NCBI GenBank assembly: GCA_036897625.1
Contig: JAYMTA010000597.1
Coordinates: 1-26,251 of the forward strand
Direction of reading: 5' to 3'
Source of the DNA: Pelargonium cotyledonis
Taxonomy: Eukaryota > Streptophyta > Magnoliopsida > Geraniales > Geraniaceae
DNA: 26,251 nucleotides
Part shown: positions 18,590-26,251 of the stretch, in pieces
How positions within the stretch are numbered: position 1 is the stretch's first letter
How the letters are laid out: the number at the start of each line of letters is the position of its first letter
Position numbers and translations under genes: made by a program
Notes under the pieces: model-generated
The model's database searches: none
Told to the model about the DNA's origin: nothing
What the model saw: only the letters and a program-made list of their open reading frames with translations

Positions 18590-19730
18590 TTTATCCCCGC
18601 TTTTATCTTTTATTTGTTTCGATTTATCATATTTTATCGTATTATATGTTACTTTATTAGATTTGATGTGTTTTTGAGTGTTTTAGTTCTTTGCATGCCT
18701 TTTATACATGTTTTAGGGATTTTGAAAGGATCGGGAATGACTTTGGAAGAGATTCAAAAGCTTAAATGAGGTCCCGATAAGCGACATAGGCTATGACGTG
18801 ACCTGCGCGGGCCACACTGGACTGAAATGTCGAACTGTTATCCAACATGACCTGTGACACGACCTGTATAGGATGTGTCACAGGCTGTGTCAGCGACCTG
18901 GAAAATCCCAATTCGAGTCGTATTTCGTATTTTGAGTATTTAAGTCTTGTAAAAACACTACTTTTAGATCTTAAACTATTCTAACGGATAGCTCTGGACC
19001 TTTGTAGGATAATTGAAGATTTGTAATCAAGTTCATTGACATTTTGTGTAACGTTTCCCTTACTTTATTGAATGCAATCTATGTTTTCATTATCGTTTGG
19101 TGTTTGTTACATGTTTATGAGTGACTAAACTCCAATGATCTAAGAATGAGGGATGTAGCCAATTGTTAGAGATAATTAGGGTTTGTGCATGAAGAATTAA
19201 TAGTGTTTTGATTGATATATTTATACTGCTTGTATTGAAGATATTCGATATCTCGCCTTTAGGACAACGAATTAGCTTCGAGAGAGATGATACGTTGCCT
19301 GAATCCTATTGATCAAACACATTAGATAATCGCCTAGAGATAGAGATTAACCCTAGTGTGAGGCAGTAAGATTCATCTTACTAGCTTGTCTCGTTCTAAA
19401 CCTTCTATGAGGGATCAATAATTATGTTTAGCACAAATTGGGACTTGCACTCGCCGAGAGAGAGAGTTTACAGAGCTTGCGTAGAATCACTTGCACATCC
19501 CTGATTCATGCATGTAACCCTAAACCTTGATGCAATTGGTGAACTCCGAATTCTTAGATTGTCTTCTCATTGATTACTTCTCAACTATTTTCCAAGGTCA
19601 CTTTATTTTACATTTTGTCAACAAATCAATAATCCATTCTAAAAATCTTTTACTTTTGAGTTGCTAGTTTTGGCCAATTGATTTCTCCTTCCATGTGGTT
19701 CGACAACCCTATTTTATCACTATTTGACAG
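18590..19730 (+). mobile_element. Ty3/gypsy-like LTR remnant (possible solo LTR)
   Basis: The order of motifs recalls Athila/Tat-type LTRs. A T-rich start (ttttgagtgttttagttctt, gcatgccttttatacatgtt) is followed by gacacgacctg / ggctgtgtcagcgacctgg words, then gtatttaagtcttgtaaaaa, ttgaagatttgtaatcaagt, ttattgaatgcaatctatg, catgtttatgagtgactaaa and, near the end, ccatgtggttcgacaaccct. An LTR in this orientation would be followed by a primer-binding site at about 19715-19740, but only a weak tttgacagcaacgtc is seen. No coding region follows. Family assignment is from memory, and borders are approximate. Confidence 0.45.
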
Positions 19731-19984
19731 CAACGTCATGTGTCTCACGTACTTTTCTTTTTCTTTCATTTTTTGATCGTTTCGAGTTCGTTTGATATTC
19801 GATTTGACATCCGTTTGAACCATTGTACTCATTGCATTTTTTTATTCGATATGAGTATAGTGTTGGATATTTTGGGTCATTAATTTCAGTTGGTTCAGAC
19901 CGGTTGACCATTTCTTTGTTTGATTGGGCGTTTCACGTGTCGATCTCTCATTGGCAAATTTACTTCTTATTTTTTTTATGCTGA

Positions 19985-20150
19985 ATCACTAACCATTTGG
20001 AGGTCTTCGTGGTTTCCAAATATGTAACATTTGGAGTAACACCGTATGGGCGACCATCCATTTAGTTGACATTGTGCTCGACAAAGACTTCCATCTTTCG
20101 AGCTAGGTCACATGTGACCCGAACCTTTGGAGGTATTTGTATTTCAAGGG
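19985..20150. repeat. displaced copy of the 125-130-bp repeat unit
   Basis: The stretch carries catttggaggtcttcgtggt, acatttggagtaacaccgta and cgagctaggtcacatgtgac in the same order, spacing and orientation as the array at 16341-17060, about 3 kb away. The LTR-like DNA between may have split one array. Confidence 0.75.
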
Positions 20151-20279
20151 AGATATGAGGCTTTATTGTTGAATTTTTGTTCATCCTGAGAAGTGGGTGT
20201 GCCTCTCTCTCCCATAACTTGGATATCTTGGATTTTTTTTCTTTGGAGGTCATAAGAACATTCATCGCAAATATGGGCT

Positions 20280-20960
20280 CTCATGGGTCCTTAGGAGAAA
20301 GCTCACAATGGAGCTATGGTTCCCAAGATCGACACGAGGGGATTTCATCTTAAAGGTGGACGACGTAGGAATTAGGGAGCAAGATCAATATGAGAAATGT
20401 GGTTCAAGCTTCAAATGAGATCAGTATCATTCTTCACGTAGGTGGAAGATATAGGACCATATAGGAGCAAGCTCACCATGGGGCTCCATGGTTACGTATT
20501 CAAAACACCAAGTGTGATCAATATTATTTTTCATGAAGTTGGACGACGTAGAATGAAAGCAAGCTCACCATGAGGTTATGATGCCCAATCTCGACACATG
20601 ATCATTATTCTTTGTCGTTGATGTGAATGAAGTAAGGAAATAAGAGTAAGCTCAACATGAGGGTACGATGTCAAACCACGACGTAAAAGCGGAGGTGAAA
20701 AAGTTAGGTTATGTAAATCGGTATAAAGCGGGTACAATAACTTAGGGTGTAGCTATTAATCTTCAATTAGTAAATTAAATGTTTTTTTCTTTTTAGAAAA
20801 AAAATTTAGGGCCATGAGAGAAAGCTCACAATATAGGGCTACATGGTCTATACTCAACTCAGGATCAATCTTCATCTTCGCAGATGCGAACGACATAGGA
20901 ACATGAGGACAAGATCACCCTAAGGCTAATGATCCAAGTTAAATTTGGCATCATGGAGTG
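20280..20960. repeat. tandem array, 82-92-bp period, about 7-8 copies
   Basis: The landmark gagcaagctcaccatg (with variants) occurs at 20295, 20377, 20465, 20557, 20644, 20818 and 20905. Steps are 82, 88, 92, 87, 174 and 87 bp; 174 is twice 87, so one unit near 20731 has been replaced or has diverged beyond recognition. Units also share tggacgacgtaggaa and gatcaatattattcttcatg. Not related by eye to the 130-bp unit. Confidence 0.8.
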
Positions 20961-21950
20961 TGTTCAACATGGGGTGATCAATACAAACACAACAAAAGCA
21001 TTTCCTTTCGTGGGTTCTGGAAGAAATGTATTTCCACAATTTTTTATTGACTTCTTTTATGTGTATCACCCAAGGTTTTCTCTTTGTTTGGATTTGGGGT
21101 GCTGAACATTCTTCGTACAATGACTTGGGCCTTCAGTGATCTATAAGGCGTTTCTCTTTGAGTGTGGATGTTCTACAACAGCGATGCTTGTGGAACGGCC
21201 CAAAGAGAGGCTTCTAGTACCTCGTTCCCTTTTTTTTTAAAGAAAAGGCCATGGCATTCTTCTTTCTCAAGGTGTCAAGGTCATGAGGCTTCCCAACGTC
21301 TTGCTTGTGTTGGACCCATGGGGCTTTGGGAGTGTTCATGCCCCTATTTCTCTTAGCTTTCTCAACTCCGAAGCTCATAGTGGGAATAAGCGAACCCACG
21401 GACGACATGACGTTCCCCCTAAAGTCTAATGTGATTTGTCGTTCATTATTTTATTTTCCTCTTAAATCTCGTGCTAAGGAGTGGTGAAATTCAAAATAAA
21501 AATTTTCAAATGAACAATTTCAAATCAAATTCATGTTCCCAAATGCAACACTAAGTTTTTCTTGAGTGCCATGAGGTAACAAACTTTTGGAACATATAGT
21601 GAAATGGTCACATTTGGTTCCAAACCTCCCTTGACGTTTTCTTTGCAACGTTTGTTACTATTTTCTTTCTCTTTTTGGAATATATATGAAATATCAATAA
21701 TATTTTTATGTAAAATTTAGTCAATATACATTAAGTTTATTAATATAATACAATAGGATATAAAAGCAAAAATTGAATTCTGACTGACTAGTTTTTAACC
21801 TATACAAAAATGAAAGATATACAGTTATTTTGAAATAGATGTAGTATACAACACTATTTTGTAACTATATACAATTTGATTCATAAAAGATACTCCTACT
21901 TTCTTCCATATCAATATAATATTTATATATGTTAAGTGTCTATTAACATT
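20961..21950. other. intergenic, no gene seen
   Basis: ORFs of about 60 codons on both strands at 21162-21487 overlap one another and lack recognisable motifs. From 21490 the sequence is AT-rich and featureless. No RNA genes, TIRs or clear tandem repeats found. Confidence 0.5.
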
Positions 21951-22189
21951 TTCACTAGAATGTCATTTGTATTTTGTAAAGCTCTGATGCTCCATCCAAT
22001 TCGTAGCTTGCAAGAATAATATTCCGCGAGAAAACTAAGGAATTTGTAGTTTCCCTTATAGTTTTTTCGTATTTGGGCCTCAACACTTCATTAGAAAAGC
22101 TGTCTAAACAGTGCAATATTCTATGAAACTGACCAACCAGAATAGCTTCATCAAAATACAATACTTGGTTTACATATATGACATTAACC

Positions 22190-22756
22190 CTAGCGTTTCA
22201 TGCCTTCTTGCACTTGTGGAGCAGTCAAGATCGCTCCGCAAATTTGGTATTGCACATTTCCTTCCCATCCTAAGTTATGACCATATCCATGCACAAATTA
22301 AAAATTACTCAAATCATTATAAATTTGAAATCTATCTACCAATATAAGATATATAATGTTCATTTAAACTTACTTACCGATTGACAAATCGAATCCACGA
22401 TACTTGAGATCGCTATATTCTTGACACTGGGCACATGAATAGCAAAAGAAATGTACCGAAAAATCGTCACCAGAAACGTATTTCTTGAGCAAATATTGGA
22501 GACATGTGTGGACAATCACGTTGGATTTCATGTTTCATATTTATTGGATCCACCTTTGTTAACAATTTTTTAAACTTGTCCCACAGAAATAAATGGACAC
22601 CATAGTGTTACGCAACCTAAAACAATTAAGCAAGAACGAATTGTGTACACATTTAATAAGTTTTCCTTCGTAGAAACCATAATAAAAGAAAGATGAAGAA
22701 GGTACAATTTGTAACCATTGCTTGCACCTCAAATTCACTTCAAAGTTTACATTCAT
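22190..22756 (-). pseudogene. 5'-truncated PLAC8 / plant cadmium resistance (cell number regulator)-type gene remnant
   Basis: Intact members are small Cys-rich plasma-membrane proteins linked to heavy-metal or calcium transport and organ size. The last two exons are clear. Exon 22531-22378 encodes VHFFCYSCAQCQEYSDLKYR then GFDLSI, matching the family's C-x-x-C-x-x-C-QEY-x-L-x-RG(F/Y)D-x-S-(L/I)-GW signature. It ends at a strong donor, G|GTAAGT at 22377. Exon 22269-22190, after acceptor AG, gives GWEGNV, then APQVQEGMKR and a stop, like the family's usual C-terminus. The phase-1 intron within the Gly before Trp is, as I recall, at the family's usual place. Farther upstream, 22756-22600 encodes FFYYGFYEGKLIK, resembling the degraded CLYSCFYRSKLR segment. 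The N-terminal CPC-containing exon is absent; poly-T/poly-G and LINE debris lie there. No proper frame links the upstream piece, so I call a pseudogene. Confidence 0.65.
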
Positions 22757-22956
22757 GAATTGTTTGGGGTAAACCGCAAATTACAACACAAAATGCTGAG
22801 ATTTGTTTCCAAAAATTTGCTTGAAAGTATCCTAAGTCAACAACAAAATTTTTAGTTAATTATAGTTGGTAGTTTTTTTAGATAATTCCGAAAAAGTTGC
22901 AAAGAAAGAAAATAAGGGACAATATCTCACGTTAGTTTAAGAAACTACTTACAAAG

Positions 22957-22990
22957 TTTTTTTTTTTTTTAGGGGGGGGGGGGGGGGGGG
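22957..22990. repeat. T14-A-G19 homopolymer tract
   Basis: Fourteen T (22957-22970), one A, then 19 consecutive G (22972-22990), followed by another T-rich run. On the - strand this is a C19 run next to an A-tail. A 19-G run is very rare in plant DNA and is a common site of sequencing or assembly error. Confidence 0.85.
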
Positions 22991-22999
22991 TTTAATTTT

Positions 23000-23490
23000 T
23001 TTTTTATCCGCAATAAGTACTTTTATTCATGTAAAAACGAATTTACAAGAAAAAGTACATAAAAACAACAACCAACATAAGCAAAAATTACAACAGTGAA
23101 GTAATTGGAAGAGGCAGTGGGTAATCTTGCTTTGAAGAATTCTTTTGCGGCCAACCTCACAGTGTCTGGATTAGTGGTCCAAAAGTCATTGAATAAAACG
23201 CCAGAAATTTTGTTTTATGCTTTCCTCGCATTCGCCCAATGGTGGAAGAATTTTGAGCATTGATCGCCTTCAACGTTCCATTTGAACATCGACTTTTGCC
23301 TCCACAAAGACGCTAAATCTCTGGACGAGGAGTGCAGTTCTACACGGAGCTGTGCCCTAAGGTTTTGCTCTTAGTCTGATAAACTTCTCTGGTCACAAAT
23401 CAAATCCAACGAGTTTATTTCGTCTTCCAGCGCATGAACCCATGATTCGATGTCCCCAAAGACTTCCTTGTTCCACTTTTTTTTATTTCT
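23000..23490 (-). mobile_element. L1-type LINE relic (ORF2 linker region)
   Basis: Translated on the - strand from about 23487, the segment reads KKWNKEVFGDIESWVHALED, then SLWRQKSMFKWNVEGDQCSK and FFHHWANARKA. This is the conserved stretch between the endonuclease and reverse-transcriptase domains of plant L1-type non-LTR elements (WRQKS-x-x-KW-x-x-EGD-x-x-x-KFFH). Two in-frame stops (at 23373-23371 and 23217-23215) show that it is dead. The catalytic RT motifs are missing. An A-rich - strand stretch near 23000-23040 (the complement of t-rich DNA) may be the tail of this or another retroposon. Confidence 0.8.
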
Positions 23491-23714
23491 TCTTTTAACA
23501 AACATACTTATTAGCCAAATTCAACATTAATAAAACAGTAATAGTTGGAGACTAGACTGTCCCTCTTAGGCAAACAAATCTAACGAATGTTCTGAGAGTA
23601 TATTTCCCGATCTGCAAACCGAGTTGCCGATTCCCTGGTATTTGTTTGTATCAACTGAAATTATAAATCAATTACTTTATTATAGAGAATTAATTTTATG
23701 GTTCATAGACTACC

Positions 23715-23890
23715 AGATTTTAGGGTTGGGCATTGGTCTGAAACTGGACTGGATTGACCCGGATCGAGACTGAAGTATCACAAATAATAGAATCGGAGAC
23801 CACACCGATTGTGCTCGATCCATGGACCGAACCAAACCCAAACGTACAGTACCGGACCGGACCAGTTGGGACCGAGTTATGGCTTAGTAT
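23715..23890. mobile_element. repeat with ggttgggcattggtc and accggaccgg words
   Basis: A GC-rich block opens with tagggttgggcattggtctg and closes with accggaccggaccagttggg. Such accgg/ggtcc word repeats following GTTGGGCAT(C/T)GGTC are common in plant non-autonomous DNA transposons. I could not find a partner end, so the class is unresolved. Confidence 0.35.
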
Positions 23891-24216
23891 TTAAAGAGAA
23901 GTTTCTCAAAAACAAAAAGGTTCTACAGATGTCCGTTGCTAATACTAACCCTTTGCATAACTGAACTTAGTTGTCTTTTTGGTTATAATGTTGAGAAATT
24001 TAGAGTAATTAAGGGTGGGTTTTCATTCAGTTTCAAAATTGATTACCTTATTTTATGATAATAAAGACTGTTCATCGAGATATACCCTAATTTTTTTATT
24101 AATTTTATCTTGATAAAGTACGTTGCCCCAATTATAGGTCTTTCCCAAAAGTGCTCAATGTACTAATTTCGTGTCGCACAAGGGATTAACTTATATTAGA
24201 ACTTCTTTGATTTACA

Positions 24217-24518
24217 GGGACGGATCAAGATTGTTTAGTTAGTGGATACAAAATAATTATATAATATTATAAAAAAATTGTAGCTTAATTGGTATAGTGT
24301 TTTCATTAATGTAATGGAGGTCATTCATTCAAATATTTATTCAAATAATTTTTAATGGGGGCAATGAAAATATTTTTGAAAATACTAGTGGGGGCAATTG
24401 TGAAAAAATGAAAGGACAAATATAAGTATTTAATAAATAGTATTGATATTTTCTGAAGAAAAAAAAAACTTGAGTGGGGGCAATAGCCCCCAAAGTGATC
24501 CATGTGGATCCGTCTTTG
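24217..24518. mobile_element. hAT-like non-autonomous element (cagggacggatc ends)
   Basis: The left end cagggacggatc and the right end gatccgtctttg are imperfect inverted repeats of the type CAGGGGCGGATCC found in plant hAT-related MITEs. The interior has three agtgggggcaat-type words (24355, 24389, 24473), a hallmark I associate with that family. It also contains ttgtagcttaattggtatag (about 24279), which looks like a Pol III A box. No clear 8-bp target duplication was found. Non-coding. Confidence 0.5.
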
Positions 24519-24564
24519 GACTTTCTTATAGCTTAATTCTTTTTAGAATTAACTTTTTAATAAA

Positions 24565-24593
24565 CTAGCATATAAGCTCATGCGTTGCACGGG
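24565..24593 (-). mobile_element. Helitron 3' terminus
   Basis: Read on the - strand: a hairpin cccgtgc-aac-gcatgag (24593-24577, six of seven pairs including one G-T), then an 8-nt spacer and CTAG (24568-24565), followed by T. A GC-rich hairpin 5-12 nt before a terminal CTRR and insertion next to T are the diagnostic features of Helitron ends. The 5' TC end would lie at higher coordinates and could not be located; no Rep/helicase is in the window, so it is non-autonomous or fragmentary. Confidence 0.55.
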
Positions 24594-24619
24594 TTGTATA
24601 TATCAACTACAATATATAA

Positions 24620-24780
24620 TTTTTTTTAGTGAAAGCCAAATGATATATTAATCAGGTCTCAAGCCTAGTCCGAAGGCTCATTACAGACTCGAGTATAAAT
24701 CAGGTACAGAACCAACATCGAGCAAAGCCCATTTTCAGTTCCCGCAAGCCTATCTAGGTGAGGAATCTCGTCCTCAATTT
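24620..24780 (-). mobile_element. 3' end of a LINE-type retroposon with short A tail
   Basis: On the - strand the sequence runs gttggttctgtacctgattt, then gtctgtaatgagccttcgga and atatatcatttggctttcac, and ends in A8 at 24627-24620. This resembles the 3' UTR and tail of plant L1-type LINEs as I remember them. The preceding - strand DNA has no intact RT. It may be the 3' end of an internally deleted element whose 5' part is the repeat at 25081-25211, which is speculative. Confidence 0.4.
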
Positions 24781-25080
24781 TGGCAATGGTACAAAATACA
24801 ACCCGGTTTGTTAGGTAAAAAAAACCACCAAACACTCACATCCAACCAAACACCAACCAGTTCAGAACAAAACACACTAAATGCAAAATAACAATACAAA
24901 AATTAAAACAACTAAGAAACATCTATCCCAAACAACCCCATACTTGCAGACTACCTACACCCGACATCTCAAGATCGACCCCCACTCCGGCTACAACTTC
25001 CAGCCACCATGGTCAGATCCTCCTCCAGCCACTGTGTCGCCGGAGCCTAAGCCTCCATCTGAAGCCACTAGTTGGTCGAA

Positions 25081-25211
25081 GCCACCTCTGTCCAACCAAG
25101 GCCAAACCACCTCCGTCCAATGACGGCCGAGCCATCTCCGTCCAACCCACTACCGAGACACCGCCGTCCAAGCCACATCCAACCCACGGCCGAGACACTC
25201 CGTCCAACCCA
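25081..25211. repeat. GC-rich tandem repeat, about 26-bp unit
   Basis: Units of the form accgccgtccaacccacggccgagac recur four to five times, with lengths 25, 26, 37 and a partial. Both strands are open across it, giving Trp/Gly-rich or Pro/Ser-rich ORFs that I attribute to composition. Short GC-rich tandem repeats of this kind often form the 5' UTR of plant LINEs. Confidence 0.6.
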
Positions 25212-25376
25212 GATCTGTAATTTTTTTCCAGGATCATATCTATAAATTTCATTTGTGTTTTGTAAAGTTCATTTGTTTTTTCTTTTCATTTTTGAGATTG
25301 TTTGAAAATATAGCCGTTGAAATCATTCTCTACCCTCTCTACTCTTTGATATTCAAGGGAATAATTGTCTTAACCC

Positions 25377-25449
25377 AACCTCTACTGAAACCACTGTTGG
25401 CTACTGGACCATTTTTGGTCCAGTAGCTTTTTCCTATCTACTAGAGGTT
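25377..25449. repeat. strong compact hairpin (12-bp perfect stem, 4-nt loop)
   Basis: Inner stem gctactggacca (25400-25411), loop tttt, and its exact complement (25416-25427), followed by five T. An outer stem aacctcta (25377-25384) pairs with tagaggtt (25442-25449). The whole 73-nt unit could fold into one hairpin with an internal loop. It could be the core of a foldback MITE or a short hairpin transcript. No promoter is visible. Confidence 0.75.
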
Positions 25450-25484
25450 TACTGAAAAATAGTACTGTGCAACTCTGGTAAGTT

Positions 25485-25790
25485 AGATTTTGTCTAAATT
25501 TGCCAAACATCAGCGGCTTATGTGGCCTAAAACAAACTTACCGAAAATCCTAGGTGGATCTTAGGTGGCGCTCCGTTAAGTTGGGTGTAGAGTTAACAAA
25601 CAAGCACTATGGGCTTGTTTGTTAAGTCTAAATCATGTCGGTAAGTTTCGGTAAGTTTTGTTAAGTTTCGGTAATGAGTTGAAAGTTCCGGTAAGTTGGT
25701 GGTCCATTAAGTCAGTTATGTTTGGTAAATGATTGACTGAATATACCGGTAAGTTGGGTGTTTTGTTTGGTAAAAAAACACCAGAAAGTC
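25485..25790. mobile_element. foldback/MITE-like element with ggcttgtttgttaa ends and cggtaagtt words
   Basis: A perfect 13-bp inverted repeat, ttaacaaacaagc (25593-25605) and its complement (25613-25625), is separated by 7 bp. A second inverted pair lies outside it: aacaaacttaccgaaa (about 25542-25557) against tttcggtaagttttgtt (about 25646-25662). The right half carries five or so cggtaagtt-type words, and its far end has gtgttttgtttggtaa. Starts like GGGCTTGTTTG are frequent in hAT/PIF-related plant MITEs. The structure suggests two element ends meeting head to head, or one foldback unit. Confidence 0.45.
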
Positions 25791-25894
25791 AATTACAAAG
25801 TGCAAATGACCAAATTGCCCATGAATTTAGTATTGACATATTAAAATTAAAAATGAATGAATTTTTTTTATAAATGCAATAAATTAATTGACAT

Positions 25895-26035
25895 TTTCTA
25901 TTACAAATGGTTAACCGTTTTCTAAAAACGGTCGGCGATTTGACACTAAACAAAAGTAGTTTTTTACGCATTACTTTCCTTCTACAACGGTTAACCGATT
26001 GTAGAAATGGTTAACCGTATTTGACAATAATAAGG
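25895..26035. repeat. ggttaaccg-rich repeat
   Basis: The word aaatggttaaccgt occurs at about 25905 and 26005, with acggttaaccgattgtagaa between, and accgtttt...aaaaacggt (25914-25932) forms a short hairpin. GGTTAACC is itself palindromic. Probably part of a decayed transposon; no coding content. Confidence 0.5.
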
Positions 26036-26175
26036 ATTTACTATTATTAAATTAAATTAATCTAGTTTAATAAAAATAATATAAATAATGTAACCTAACC
26101 GAAGTTAAATAAACATAACCTAAGTAAAATATTTGACAATATATTATCTTTTTCTGAAATTTCATCTCATTTCAC

Positions 26176-26186
26176 TCTCTCCTCTC

Positions 26187-26240
<54 letters not shown>
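26176..26240. repeat. (CT)n microsatellite
   Basis: Starts with ctctcctctcctctcct pentamer-like repeats and passes into an uninterrupted (CT) run of more than 20 units reaching nearly to the window end. Exact length is likely polymorphic. Confidence 0.95.
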
Positions 26241-26242
<2 letters not shown>

Positions 26243-26251
26243 TCGACCCCC

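Noticed and set aside
15871-20960. Tandem arrays considered as CRISPR
   Set aside because: Units are directly adjacent and diverged throughout, with no identical repeats and unique spacers, in a plant nuclear context.
21955-22161. 68-codon - strand ORF downstream of the PLAC8 remnant
   Set aside because: It follows the PLAC8 stop, has no recognised motif, and is best seen as former 3' flank.
24275-24345. Possible tRNA gene
   Set aside because: Only an A-box-like word is good; no cloverleaf, no clear B box or acceptor stem.

Overview
The window is nuclear DNA of a flowering plant, most likely a eudicot. The evidence is AT-rich intergenic DNA, genes with many short exons and GT-AG introns, plant-specific protein families, and typical plant transposon debris (Stowaway and hAT-like MITEs, a Helitron end, LINE and LTR-retrotransposon relics, microsatellites). 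I cannot name the species. Nothing prokaryotic is present.

Two intact protein-coding genes can be rebuilt exon by exon, and they converge tail to tail. On the + strand, 4516-7138 is an SC35-type SR splicing factor: 8 coding exons, 255 residues, one RRM plus an RS domain. On the - strand, 14365-9405 is a DUF4057 / HN1-like (Jupiter-like) protein: 5 coding exons, 305 residues, a 3-kb second intron, and a probable GC-AG third intron. A TATA box lies about 230 bp upstream of its start codon. Two Stowaway MITEs, a long-TIR MITE and a compound microsatellite sit in its introns. No operon-like or pathway link between the two genes is apparent; one acts in splicing, the other is of poorly known function.

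The flanks are repeat-dominated. Positions 1-4390 hold dispersed LTR-like repeats, GC-rich transposon ends and low-complexity tracts. Positions 14.6-21.5 kb have no intact gene but form a mosaic of independent tandem arrays (periods about 33, 45, 125-130 and 87-92 bp, plus a 12-bp one), broken up by LTR-like sequence from decayed Ty3/gypsy-type elements. Positions 21.9-22.8 kb carry a 5'-truncated PLAC8 / plant-cadmium-resistance-type pseudogene. Positions 22.9-25.2 kb hold LINE relics, a hAT-like element and a Helitron 3' terminus. Positions 25.3-26.25 kb hold strong inverted repeats and end in a long CT microsatellite.

No new multi-gene system was found. The observations most worth checking are the GC-AG intron with an in-frame GT-AG alternative, the multi-array satellite-like block, an unidentified ORF antisense inside the DUF4057 gene, and a compact hairpin at 25377-25449.
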